Positions 49,351 through 57,316 of a stretch of 61,564 nt of DNA are shown piece after piece; the stretch's first letter is position 1, and every line of letters starts with the position of its first letter. The position numbers were made by a program, and so were the translations under genes. The notes under the pieces are model-generated. The model ran no database searches. It was not told the DNA's origin and saw only the letters and a list, made by a program, of their open reading frames with translations. The DNA comes from REEB509 sp049314555 (GTDB lineage Bacteria > Pseudomonadota > Alphaproteobacteria > Caulobacterales > Aquidulcibacteraceae): positions 1 to 61,564 of the forward strand of contig JBMOEW010000016.1 in NCBI GenBank assembly GCA_049314555.1, written 5' to 3'.

Positions 49351-50813
49351 TATGCACGCTCCGCTTCGTCAAGGGCCGCTGCAAGTTCACGCTCTAGTCC
49401 ATAATATCGGGCGCGCTCCCAAAAGCGCGGGCGGCCGACGCCAGTGGAACGATGGCGGCCCTGAATTCGTCCGTGTTCGTCTTCGCCGACAATATCATAG
49501 ACGATCAGGTCTTGCGTTACGATCGTATCACCTTCCAGACCGAGAACTTCCGTGACGTGGGTGATGCGCCGTGAACCGTCGCGCAGCCGTTGCGCCTGCA
49601 CGACGACATCTACGGAGGCGACGATGATTTCGCGGATCGTTTTTTGGGGGAGCGTGAAGCCGCCCATCGTGATCATGGACTCAAGACGTGACAGAGCTTC
49701 GCGGGGGGAGTTGGCATGGAGCGTGCCCATTGACCCGTCGTGGCCGGTGTTCATGGCCTGAAGCAAATCGAACGCTTCGGGGCCACGAACTTCGCCCACG
49801 ATAATCCGATCTGGGCGCATCCGCAGACAGTTCTTGACCAGGTCGCGCATCGTAACTTGGCCGGATCCTTCCAAATTCGGCGGGCGTGTTTCGAGCCTTA
49901 CGACGTGCGGCTGTTGCAATTGCAATTCTGCGGCGTCCTCACATGTGATGACACGCTCGTCTGGAGCAATAAAGGCCGTCAGGCAATTGAGCAGGGTGGT
50001 CTTGCCGGATCCTGTACCGCCGGAAATCAGCGTGTTGCACCGTGCCGCGCCAATGATTTGAAGCACTTTGGCACCCGCAGGTGAAATCGATTGGAAGTCG
50101 ACAAGGTTGGAGAGCTTGAGCTTGTCCTTCTTGAACTTCCGGATGGTAAGGGTTGGGCCGTCGATGGCGAGTGGCGGGGCAATCACGTTCACGCGAGAAC
50201 CATCGGGGAGGCGCGCGTCGCAGATAGGACTCGACTCGTCGACACGACGACCAACCTGCGAGACAATCCGTTGGCAGATATTCATCAACTGCCCATTATC
50301 GCGAAAGCGAATGGGCGTTTTCTGGACCTTTCCGCCCACTTCGATAAATACGGTCTGAGCCCCATTGACCATGATGTCTGCAATGTCGTCGCGGGCGAGC
50401 AATGGCTCTAGCGGGCCATAGCCCAACACATCGTTGCAAATGTCGTCGAGCAGGACTTCCTGCTCCGAAATCGACATAACAACGTTCTTGATGCTGATGA
50501 TTTCGGCCACAATGTCGCGAATTTCTTCGCGCGCGCTCTCGCTATCAAGCTGTGCGAGCTGCGCCAAATCGATCGTCTCAATGAGAGCGTTGAAGATTGT
50601 TGATTTGATTCGATAATAGCTGTCTGAACGAAATTCAGGCTCGCTCGGCGGCATTGCCGGGGCAGGGGCTTTCGGCAGGGAATTGCGTTCGGCGGGAGCC
50701 TCTGAAGTACTGCGCGCAAGCGGAGAACCGTCTACCGGAGGCACACTCGAAGGAGAGGCGGAACTGCCTTGAGGTCGTGCATCAAGTGGCGTGGACGAGC
50801 GCTTGCCAAACAT
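49350..50813 (-). CDS. cpaF: Flp pilus assembly ATPase CpaF/TadA
   Basis: Hexameric secretion-type ATPase driving pilus extension and retraction. Walker A is ISGGTGSGKTTLLNCL (about residue 270), followed by CEDAAELQLQQPHVVRLETR and the Asp/His boxes; LRMRPDRIIVGEVRGPEAFD and MNTGHDGSMGTLHANSP are complete. The N-terminal 60 residues are Ser/Pro-rich linker. The start is uncertain: TTG 50816 or ATG 50813, chosen here. It follows cpaE by a few bases. Confidence 0.96.
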   Translation of the reverse strand: MFGKRSSTPLDARPQGSSASPSSVPPVDGSPLARSTSEAPAERNSLPKAPAPAMPPSEPEFRSDSYYRIKSTIFNALIETIDLAQLAQLDSESAREEIRDIVAEIISIKNVVMSISEQEVLLDDICNDVLGYGPLEPLLARDDIADIMVNGAQTVFIEVGGKVQKTPIRFRDNGQLMNICQRIVSQVGRRVDESSPICDARLPDGSRVNVIAPPLAIDGPTLTIRKFKKDKLKLSNLVDFQSISPAGAKVLQIIGAARCNTLISGGTGSGKTTLLNCLTAFIAPDERVITCEDAAELQLQQPHVVRLETRPPNLEGSGQVTMRDLVKNCLRMRPDRIIVGEVRGPEAFDLLQAMNTGHDGSMGTLHANSPREALSRLESMITMGGFTLPQKTIREIIVASVDVVVQAQRLRDGSRRITHVTEVLGLEGDTIVTQDLIVYDIVGEDEHGRIQGRHRSTGVGRPRFWERARYYGLERELAAALDEAERA

Positions 50814-50819
50814 CAAGGA

Positions 50820-52361
50820 TCACCGTTTCAAAACGCCAAACCTATCGAGGAAACCCTTCGGCTTTGCGGCCTGAGTTTCGCGACCGGTTAGCCGCGCAGC
50901 AAGCGCTGCGATCTGGTGGAATGCCTTCGATGCCTCTGCCGCTTGGCCAAGCATTTCGCCGTTATTTGCGGCCGCACCAAAGGCAGCAGGATCAAAGGGA
51001 ATTTCGATGACGACTGGCGCGCCGACGTTGTCTGCGAAATCCTTCGTGGGGATCTCGGGACGTTTCGGCACGCCGATCATGTTCAAAACGATTACAGGTG
51101 GGGCGTCGTTGGGACGGACTTTCGTGGTAAACTCCACGATGTTCTTGGCGTTGCGAAGGCTGGCCAAGTCAGGGCTTGCAACGATGACGATATCGTCCGC
51201 GCTCGTGACTGTTGGCAACATCCAGTTTGCCCACGAATGGGGCAGGTCTAGGAAAACGTGAGGTCCGGTCCGGCGAACTCTGTCCAGCACCATGCCAATC
51301 GCGTCTGGGTCAATATCCAAAGCGCGATCCAAGCGGGCAGGTGCGGTGAACAGTTGAAGGCGCTGCGTAGGGCGCGTCATGACGCGTTCGAGGAACACTT
51401 CGTCCACGCGGTCTGCGGCGGACAAGGCTTCCTGGATGGATTGGCTGGGGTCTTCGTTGAAATCCAGCGCCGCTGTTCCGAAGGGCAGATCCAGATCGAC
51501 GAGGGTTGCGTTCGCGCCTTGGCGCTCTGCGACGCACCACGCCACGTTGTGAGCGACACTGGAGGCCCCAACGCCGCCCCGCGCACCCAAGAACGCTGCA
51601 ACGCGTCCAGCGAAGGGCTTGTCAGGGTCGGTGTAGAGCGCGCCGATGGACCGGATCAACGCTACGGGCTGCAACGGCGTTACAAGGTATTCGCTCACGC
51701 CAATCCGCATGAGGTGGCGGTACAGTTGAATGTCATTGGTTGCGCCAATGATCATCACCTTACAGTCACCTTCGATCACTTCCGACAGGCGCTCCAAGGC
51801 TGACACGAGAGCCCTCGCCGGCACGACACTGTCGATGATCAGGAGGTTCGGGCTGGGCTCGCCAGCAAATCGCGCAATTGCCGCTTCGATTCCACCCAGT
51901 TCAATGCTCACCTGGGCTTTGCCAAGGCGACGATCTCCGGCGGATGTTTGAATGAGGCGGGCCACTTCATGGCGATCACACGTAGCGTGAATACGGATGC
52001 GAGGCACCGGTTGATCGGCATCGCGTATGCCGCCTTCGGACAATGCCGGCTCCGCCTCGTTCATGCCCGAGGTATCTCGTAGCGCGGTCGTCGTGGGGGC
52101 GGTGTCTCTCGATCTGCTCAGTGCTGCTTGGGGTCTGGCAGCGGTCTGCTCGGCTGGCGAGGGCGCTGACGACAAGCCGGGCTCATCAGAAACCAGGCCA
52201 AAGAAGTTCGGATCGGTCTGGCCACGCTGAGAGCGTCGCGCTCCCATCACAAGCGCGTCGTCCATCGAAGTGATCTGAGCGTCGGTTGCGACATCGCCAA
52301 GGAAGATGCCCTCTTCCAGGTCTGCCACACGCCATACAGAGTCGGTCTCGTTCTTGCGCAT
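50820..52361 (-). CDS. cpaE: Pilus localisation protein CpaE/TadZ
   Basis: Polar or patch-forming pilus localisation protein with a receiver-like and a MinD/ParA-type ATPase domain. After a 110-residue disordered head (Ser/Thr/Pro/Ala), a receiver-like domain spans about 120-250 (IRIHATCDRHEVARL; NLLIIDSVVPARALV). The deviant P-loop is FLGARGGVGASSVAHNVAW: the signature Lys of KGGxG is Arg and the second Lys is absent, so the site is degenerate as in other TadZ proteins. Later ATPase motifs (VDLDLPFGTAALDFNE; VFLDLPHSWANWM) are present. Length 513 is usual for CpaE. Confidence 0.92.
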   Translation of the reverse strand: MRKNETDSVWRVADLEEGIFLGDVATDAQITSMDDALVMGARRSQRGQTDPNFFGLVSDEPGLSSAPSPAEQTAARPQAALSRSRDTAPTTTALRDTSGMNEAEPALSEGGIRDADQPVPRIRIHATCDRHEVARLIQTSAGDRRLGKAQVSIELGGIEAAIARFAGEPSPNLLIIDSVVPARALVSALERLSEVIEGDCKVMIIGATNDIQLYRHLMRIGVSEYLVTPLQPVALIRSIGALYTDPDKPFAGRVAAFLGARGGVGASSVAHNVAWCVAERQGANATLVDLDLPFGTAALDFNEDPSQSIQEALSAADRVDEVFLERVMTRPTQRLQLFTAPARLDRALDIDPDAIGMVLDRVRRTGPHVFLDLPHSWANWMLPTVTSADDIVIVASPDLASLRNAKNIVEFTTKVRPNDAPPVIVLNMIGVPKRPEIPTKDFADNVGAPVVIEIPFDPAAFGAAANNGEMLGQAAEASKAFHQIAALAARLTGRETQAAKPKGFLDRFGVLKR

Positions 52362-52372
52362 CTTCGGCGTCC

Positions 52373-53068
52373 TTATTCGACAGCGTCACTGATGGCGACA
52401 CGCTCATCGCTTGAGCGGGCAGCATGGGTGGACTGTCCAGTCCGGTACCGGTCAAGCACCGCGGCGCGGCGTGCGGCATCTCTTGGGGTCTCGTCGCGTG
52501 GGGCGAGGAGGTCGTGCGGATCTTCGATCATCGCGGCGAGGTTTGCGTTGTTGGCGCAGCCAAAGCTCTGGTGGGGCTGGTGGCGATTGGCCATCAGATC
52601 TTGTTCCCAAAGTGGGCGGCAATCTGGCGCGATCGCTTCATAGCGACTGAAGCTGACAACCACTGGCGCTGCATCTGTTCCGGATGCGTCGTAAGTGGAT
52701 CCTGCGATTGCCGCGAAGGGGACGCCAGCCTCAACAAGGACCATGCGCGTTTCCTGCGCGACGCGGGCAGCCGCGTCAGCGTTACTGCCGCCGGATGGCG
52801 CACTCATCACCAGCGGCCCATGACCCGAAGCACGATAGGCACGGCCGAACGTTACGAGGCTTGATCGAGCCTCCGCGCTAAGTCCGACATCGGCGTCGCC
52901 GACTGCGATGTCAAACCGCTCGCCTGTTTGTTCAACGCCAATACGGTGCTGATCGGCGTACGTGGGGGACGGGGGGCCCGGAGGTGGCTCAGCGCTTGTT
53001 GCACAGGCGGCAAGAGATGCTGCGAGGCCAATGCCTGCAATGAGGGCGAGGGGGGCGCGTTGCGTCAT
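52373..53068 (-). CDS. cpaD: Pilus assembly lipoprotein CpaD
   Basis: Periplasmic/outer-membrane lipoprotein of the Flp system. The signal (ALIAGIGLAASLAAC) ends in a lipobox Cys near residue 21. The body has the CpaD pattern: DQHRIGVEQTGERFDIAVGD, then MSAPSGGSNADAAARVAQET, and CRPLWEQDLMANRHQPHQSF with CANNANLAAMIEDPHDLLAP, where the two cysteines are typical. ATG 53068 is chosen because GAGG lies nine bases upstream; a GTG at 53083 would overlap the cpaC stop. Confidence 0.92.
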   Translation of the reverse strand: MTQRAPLALIAGIGLAASLAACATSAEPPPGPPSPTYADQHRIGVEQTGERFDIAVGDADVGLSAEARSSLVTFGRAYRASGHGPLVMSAPSGGSNADAAARVAQETRMVLVEAGVPFAAIAGSTYDASGTDAAPVVVSFSRYEAIAPDCRPLWEQDLMANRHQPHQSFGCANNANLAAMIEDPHDLLAPRDETPRDAARRAAVLDRYRTGQSTHAARSSDERVAISDAVE

Positions 53069-53079
53069 AGGTAGCGGCC

Positions 53080-54768
53080 TCACTGGATGATATGACCGTG
53101 GGGACCCTGCAGGCGACGTGGCTCGCCGTTCGGATCTGTTGGGGTAAGATAAAGGGCGTTGAGGCGTCCCATCAGGATCGACTCGCGTTCGCTGGGGTTG
53201 GCAAACCCATCTGCGGGCGTTCGGAGTCGGTCGGGGCTTGTTGGGCGCACGAGATATGGCGTGACAATGATCACGAGTTCGGTTTCGTTGTTGATAAAGT
53301 CCCGTGAACGGAACAACGGACCGAGGATTGGGCTATCCATTGCTCCGGGGATCCCCTCGATCGCGTGGCGCGTGCGCTCTTGGATGAGGCCCGCCAACAC
53401 CAAAGCGCCGCCCGAGGGCATTTCAACCGTTGTTTCTGCGCGCCTGACCTGAAGCGCGGGGATGGTGATGCCGCGCACAACCTGAGAGGTGTTGTTCGGG
53501 CCGGGAACGACTGTGTCACCCGTGTTAATGGCACCTTCGCTTGTCAGTTCACTGACTTCGGTTGAAAGCTTCAGCGAAATGCGCCCACCTGTGAGGACGA
53601 CTGGCGTCACGGCCAAGCCCACACCGTATGGCTTGAACTCAACGGTCAACGCTCCGTCCTCGGATGCTACGGGCACCGGGAACTCGCCGCCAGCCAAGAA
53701 GCGGGAGGCCTCACCCGAAATTGCGGTTATGTTGGGCTCGGCGAGCACTCGCAAAAGGCCCGCCCGCTCAAAGGCTTCGATTGACGCATCAACCTGGCTC
53801 GAAGGTTCTGTGACGCCGGGACCGTTTGTAACCACATCATCAATCGGGTCAGCGGTGCCGCCGTTGTCGAACTCATAGCCGCCTACGCCTGCAACGGTGG
53901 GGGATTGGGTCGAGGCATTGGGCCCAGGGAAAACCACGCTCTCAGGACGGAGGATTGTATCTACAACGCCTGCGGACGCCTGCAGACCGCCCAGCGCGCG
54001 ACCAGCGATTGAAAAGCCGTTTTGCGTAGCAATCTCGACCATGACATCTTCAGGGACGAGCGCGTTCAACATATTCTGAGCGTTGACGTTGACACCAAGC
54101 TGGCGCACCAACGTGCGGCTCATCTCCACGATCCTTACGCGGACCATAACCTGCTCTGAGCCCTCAACCTGCAGAAGGTTGACGATTGGCGCTGGCTGAG
54201 CAGCCCCGCCGCCCGCGCCAGCTGCAGCGTTTGCCCCGCCGGCCGACCCGCCCGCGGCACCGGTTGCGGTGATGAAGCGTGTAGCGATCTGAAGTACACG
54301 CTCTGCCTCTGAGGCGCTGCGGACAGAACCGGTCAAGACTAGCGAGCCGTTCACGGCTTCGGCACGGGCACCACTTTCGGGGGCGTGGCGGCGAAGCAAG
54401 TCGTTGAGTGGAGCTACGTCGGGCTCGACACGGATCTCGATGTTGGCAATTTGGCGGCCTTGCGCGTCGAAGAAGAAGGCGTTGGTTTGGCCAAGGGCGC
54501 GGCCGATGACGTAAACGCGCCTGGAAGTGCGCACCACAGCGTCGGCAATGCTGGGGTTTGACAAGAGAATGTCGCGCGCATCGTAGGGCAGGTCGATGAT
54601 GGCTGCTTTGTTCAGGGGCAGGATCAAAGAGGCAGCGTTCGCGTTATCGCCGCCCTGCGTGATCGTGAGGGTCGGGGTTTCAGCGGCCTGCGCGTAACCC
54701 ACTGTCGGCGTGCCGGCGATCGCGACGGAAAGAACGGCGGCGAGGGCTGTCTGAAGCTTCTTTGACAT
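53080..54768 (-). CDS. cpaC: Flp pilus secretin CpaC/RcpA
   Basis: Outer-membrane secretin forming the pilus channel. A cleavable signal (LAAVLSVAIAGTPTVGYAQA) precedes the N-terminal pilus-assembly domain (IIDLPYDARDILLSNPSIAD, YVIGRALGQTNAFFFDAQG), a BON-like domain (RSASEAERVLQIATRF), a Gly/Ala-rich linker, and the secretin core (EPNITAISGEASRFLAGGEF; GVGLAVTPVVLTGGRISLKL; SGGALVLAGLIQERTRHAIE). Length 563 fits. The ATG at 54768 overlaps the cpaB stop in TGATG. Confidence 0.95.
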   Translation of the reverse strand: MSKKLQTALAAVLSVAIAGTPTVGYAQAAETPTLTITQGGDNANAASLILPLNKAAIIDLPYDARDILLSNPSIADAVVRTSRRVYVIGRALGQTNAFFFDAQGRQIANIEIRVEPDVAPLNDLLRRHAPESGARAEAVNGSLVLTGSVRSASEAERVLQIATRFITATGAAGGSAGGANAAAGAGGGAAQPAPIVNLLQVEGSEQVMVRVRIVEMSRTLVRQLGVNVNAQNMLNALVPEDVMVEIATQNGFSIAGRALGGLQASAGVVDTILRPESVVFPGPNASTQSPTVAGVGGYEFDNGGTADPIDDVVTNGPGVTEPSSQVDASIEAFERAGLLRVLAEPNITAISGEASRFLAGGEFPVPVASEDGALTVEFKPYGVGLAVTPVVLTGGRISLKLSTEVSELTSEGAINTGDTVVPGPNNTSQVVRGITIPALQVRRAETTVEMPSGGALVLAGLIQERTRHAIEGIPGAMDSPILGPLFRSRDFINNETELVIIVTPYLVRPTSPDRLRTPADGFANPSERESILMGRLNALYLTPTDPNGEPRRLQGPHGHIIQ

Positions 54769-55592
54769 CACCGCGCCCCCACCACTGTTCCGTAAGCGTG
54801 CACCCGGACAGGGGGCACCTCTTCAGAGCGTTGCTCCAAGGCCTCAGCCTTCCAGCGCTGGGCGGACGGCACATCCATCTGTGGGGGCTCTGCCTCTACG
54901 CCGCGCAGAGCCAAACGAAGAGTCCCCAACTCGGATGCCAACGCAATCGTGCGGGCGTCGCGCTGAGTGAGCTCTAGAACGGCTGTATCGGCGCTGATCC
55001 GTTCTGCACCTTCTTCGGTATCCACCGGGCGGCTTTCAGGCCCGACAGTCAGCACGCGGACATCCTCAAGGATGACGTCACTCAAGACCTCGTCCTGCCC
55101 TTCAGCACCGCTGCCTTCGCGGGTGGTTGTCAAGATGACATCCACACGATCGTTCGGCTGAATAAATCCGCCGACGGAGCTGACCTCTGAAACTTCAATG
55201 GCGACGGCGCGGTAGCCTGGCGGCAGTTGCGCGGCCAAGACGCCCTGAGCGCCCTTTTGGATGACGGCCCCTTGAATGACTGGCTCGCCCGCAGCGAAGG
55301 CGCGACGCGCCACCGCGCCAACGTACTCGGTCAGCGCTTCGGGGGAGGATGTTTCCTGGACGAAACTGGCACCAATGCTTGCAGCGGAAAAACCGCGCCA
55401 CTCAAGATCGGATGCCTGCAGCACCGTTCCCTGCGGCATGTCACGCGTGATGACCAGGACTTGCTGTCCTTCGACGGCGACCGCTTGTTCTGTTGGTGCA
55501 GGGGGCGGCGCCGTGAGGTATAGGCCCGTAAATACAGCAGCAATGGCGGCTAAGGCGGCGATGGCGAGCACTATAAGCTGACGCGGCGACAT
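54768..55592 (-). CDS. cpaB: Flp pilus assembly protein CpaB/RcpC
   Basis: SAF-domain pilus protein with an N-terminal membrane helix (LIVLAIAALAAIAAVFTGLYL). The SAF domain reads VLVITRDMPQGTVLQASDLEW, and the Rcpc/CpaB core PGYRAVAIEVSEVSSVGGFIQPNDRVDVILT is diagnostic. ATG 55592 is chosen because GGAG lies seven bases upstream; a longer reading to 55628 looks unconserved. It follows cpaA by 57 bp and overlaps cpaC by one base. Confidence 0.93.
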   Translation of the reverse strand: MSPRQLIVLAIAALAAIAAVFTGLYLTAPPPAPTEQAVAVEGQQVLVITRDMPQGTVLQASDLEWRGFSAASIGASFVQETSSPEALTEYVGAVARRAFAAGEPVIQGAVIQKGAQGVLAAQLPPGYRAVAIEVSEVSSVGGFIQPNDRVDVILTTTREGSGAEGQDEVLSDVILEDVRVLTVGPESRPVDTEEGAERISADTAVLELTQRDARTIALASELGTLRLALRGVEAEPPQMDVPSAQRWKAEALEQRSEEVPPVRVHAYGTVVGAR

Positions 55593-55649
55593 AATGCGGC
55601 TCCGGCCGTTCGAGAATGAGTAACCCACCCTCTCAAATCATGCGTCTCG

Positions 55650-56177
55650 CTAAAGCACTGTTAACGACAGTCCGCCAGCCAGCACGGCTTGGGCAATCGG
55701 GTTCAGGTGCAGCACGCATAGCCCGGCTGCTGCGATGGCAACCGCGTAGGGCGCACCCTTCTTTCGGTCGAGGAGCCGATTTAGAAACGAAGGAAGGCGT
55801 TCGTTTGGCTGGAAATAAGCGCGGGCCAACAAAAGAACGACAGCAAGGACGCCGCCCGCAATTGCCATCCACACGAAAAATGGCCAGAAGGAAAAGGGGC
55901 CAAACCAGGCGGCTGCGGCAGCAATGACCTTCACGTCTCCACCGCCCAACACTCCGACCGAAAACAGGCCAATACCAACGACCAAAATCACCGTTGCAAA
56001 GCCCATATTCCAGCCGATCGTTGATAACGGCAGGCCGGCGTAATACGCAGCGATTGGAAAGGCGACCGCAATCGCTATCGAAATCCAATTCGGGATCGTC
56101 ATGGTGGCGATGTCGTTCGCCGCCGCCAAAACCAACAGGCCGGCAAACACAGCGATCAACGCGGCGGCGATCAGCAT
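55650..56177 (-). CDS. cpaA: Prepilin peptidase CpaA
   Basis: Type IV prepilin-like aspartyl peptidase that processes Flp pilins and pseudopilins. About 175 residues with six hydrophobic helices. The two catalytic Asp motifs are present: AANDIATMTIPNWISI (first Asp) and GVLGGGDVKVIAAAA (GxGD second Asp). The start ATG 56177 has GGAGG six bases upstream. It follows the pilin-1 terminator by about 55 bp, so it may be transcribed by read-through or from its own promoter. Confidence 0.93.
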   Translation of the reverse strand: MLIAAALIAVFAGLLVLAAANDIATMTIPNWISIAIAVAFPIAAYYAGLPLSTIGWNMGFATVILVVGIGLFSVGVLGGGDVKVIAAAAAWFGPFSFWPFFVWMAIAGGVLAVVLLLARAYFQPNERLPSFLNRLLDRKKGAPYAVAIAAAGLCVLHLNPIAQAVLAGGLSLTVL

Positions 56178-56230
56178 AGGGGCCTCCAAGGGCTCAGACG
56201 CACCCAAATAGCCGGGATCGCCTGCCTCTC

Positions 56231-56260
56231 AAACAAAGAAGCCGCCCGAGGGCGGCTTTT
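56231..56260 (-). terminator. Intrinsic terminator of flp copy 1
   Basis: On the minus strand a 7-bp perfect GC stem GCCGCCC / GGGCGGC with a 2-base loop, at 56241-56256, is followed by TTCTTTGTTT; the opposite strand also ends in TTTT. It lies between the pilin and cpaA and would raise pilin mRNA relative to the rest of the operon. It is part of the duplicated 411-bp segment. Confidence 0.85.
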
Positions 56261-56317
56261 GAGGTGAGACGAGGAGGGGCGACGCGTTTGCGTCGCCCCG
56301 GTAGTCGCAAGAAGGGA

Positions 56318-56494
56318 TTAGGCCTTCGGAGCCTTAATCGCTTTTTCAATTGCGTTGAATTGGGTTTCGATCGTGGTGCCGAGGGCGGTCACGGCCGAGA
56401 TGATCACGACGCCGATGAGGGCGGCGATCAGGCCGTACTCGATCGCGGTGGCGCCATCTTTGGACTTCAGAAAGCGGCGGAATTTCATCAACAT
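56318..56494 (-). CDS. Flp-type pilin, copy 1
   Basis: Major subunit of the Flp pilus. The 58-residue prepilin has a basic head (LMKFRRFLKSK), the cleavage context DG followed by ATAIEYGLIAALIGVVIIS, with Glu five residues in, and a short hydrophilic tail ending KAIKAPKA. CpaA should cut after Gly14. ATG 56494 has AGGAG eight bases upstream, directly following a 10-bp leader hairpin. A second, fully identical gene lies 549 bp upstream at 56867-57043. Most likely a cpa locus pilA; the copies cannot be told apart by sequence. Confidence 0.95.
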   Translation of the reverse strand: MLMKFRRFLKSKDGATAIEYGLIAALIGVVIISAVTALGTTIETQFNAIEKAIKAPKA

Positions 56495-56509
56495 GTTCAG
56501 TTCTCCTGT

Positions 56510-56556
56510 CGTCGAGTGCATTGCTGTCTGCCTGGTTGGCGCCGACGCACTCGACG
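56510..56556 (-). promoter_or_regulatory. Leader hairpin of flp copy 1
   Basis: In the minus-strand mRNA, CGTCGAGTGC and GCACTCGACG pair perfectly over 10 bp with a 27-base loop, ending two bases before the AGGAG of the pilin. The hairpin could affect ribosome access or mRNA stability. Its role is inferred from position. Confidence 0.6.
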
Positions 56557-56641
56557 GCCTGTCCAGACACGAGAGCAAATACCTGATGGTGACTAATAAT
56601 CGGTGTAAGGAAATGCGAAAATTCAAACAATTCGTAGTAAA

Positions 56642-56779
56642 TGAGAATATACTATGTTTGTTTTTGGGGTGCTGACTATTGCGAACAATCGTCTTGCTTG
56701 GGTGAGGGGCGTCGGCCCTGGGGTGCTGGCTTGAGGTGGATAGTGCTTCTGCCACTGTTGCGAGCTTCGCTGTGGGGAA
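56642..56779. other. Unique 138-bp spacer between the duplicated pilin cassettes
   Basis: This is the only DNA between the two repeats. It contains no reading frame I can support; its 3' end (relative to the + strand) joins the second pilin terminator. It lies upstream of pilin 1, so any promoter for pilin 1 outside the duplicated unit would be here. It has an AT-rich stretch at its left end (ATGAGAATATACTATG). Confidence 0.6.
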
Positions 56780-56809
56780 AAACAAAGAAGCCGCCCGAGG
56801 GCGGCTTTT
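56780..56809 (-). terminator. Intrinsic terminator of flp copy 2
   Basis: This is the identical copy of the pilin 1 terminator: stem at 56790-56805, T-rich tail to 56780 on the minus strand. It should separate the pilin 2 transcript from pilin 1. Confidence 0.85.
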
Positions 56810-56866
56810 GAGGTGAGACGAGGAGGGGCGACGCGTTTGCGTCGCCCCGGTAGTCGCAAGAAGGGA

Positions 56867-57043
56867 TTAGGCCTTCGGAGCCTTAATCGCTTTTTCAATT
56901 GCGTTGAATTGGGTTTCGATCGTGGTGCCGAGGGCGGTCACGGCCGAGATGATCACGACGCCGATGAGGGCGGCGATCAGGCCGTACTCGATCGCGGTGG
57001 CGCCATCTTTGGACTTCAGAAAGCGGCGGAATTTCATCAACAT
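56867..57043 (-). CDS. Flp-type pilin, copy 2
   Basis: Same 58-residue prepilin as at 56318-56494, identical at DNA level, with the same leader and ribosome site (AGGAG). It is the first gene reading from the divergent region shared with the CpaC-N-like gene at 57317. Two exact copies could double pilin dosage, and either copy alone could be lost by recombination between the repeats. Confidence 0.95.
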   Translation of the reverse strand: MLMKFRRFLKSKDGATAIEYGLIAALIGVVIISAVTALGTTIETQFNAIEKAIKAPKA

Positions 57044-57058
57044 GTTCAGTTCTCCTGT

Positions 57059-57105
57059 CGTCGAGTGCATTGCTGTCTGCCTGGTTGGCGCCGACGCACT
57101 CGACG
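57059..57105 (-). promoter_or_regulatory. Leader hairpin of flp copy 2
   Basis: Identical to the 10-bp leader stem of copy 1, ending next to the ribosome site of pilin 2. Confidence 0.6.
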
Positions 57106-57185
57106 GCCTGTCCAGACACGAGAGCAAATACCTGATGGTGACTAATAATCGGTGTAAGGAAATGCGAAAATTCAAACAATTCGTA

Positions 57186-57201
57186 GTAAACAAAAGTAAA
57201 C
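57186..57201. repeat. Direct repeat GTAAAC-N4-GTAAAC in the pilin / cpaC-N divergent region
   Basis: Two GTAAAC hexamers start 10 bp apart, i.e. on the same face of the helix, at the edge of the duplicated cassette. Only the first half lies (almost) within the duplicated unit; copy 1 has TGAGAA instead. It may be a regulator's direct-repeat site for the pilin 2 or cpaC-N promoter. Confidence 0.35.
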
Positions 57202-57316
57202 GTAGCTTTTGCGCGGAGGTCTGGTCTCGGGGCGTTGCGCCACGAGCGTAAAGGAAGCTGCAACCATTCGGCGATATGCGATGGAGCCTGTAGAGTATGG
57301 TTGTTAGGACGTTCCA

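Larger units (their letters stand above)
56231..56641. repeat. Exact direct repeat, copy 1 (flp cassette)
   Basis: By eye the 411 bases are identical to 56780-57190. The unit carries the pilin terminator, the pilin gene, the hairpin leader and the upstream AT-rich region up to the motif TCGTAGTAAA. Flanking bases differ at both sides. An exact repeat of coding and non-coding DNA points to very recent duplication or gene conversion. Confidence 0.97.
56780..57190. repeat. Exact direct repeat, copy 2 (flp cassette)
   Basis: Second 411-bp unit, offset by 549 bp from copy 1. Identity by eye is complete, including the promoter-proximal AT-rich segment. It ends at the left boundary of a GTAAAC direct repeat (57186-57201). 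Confidence 0.97.
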
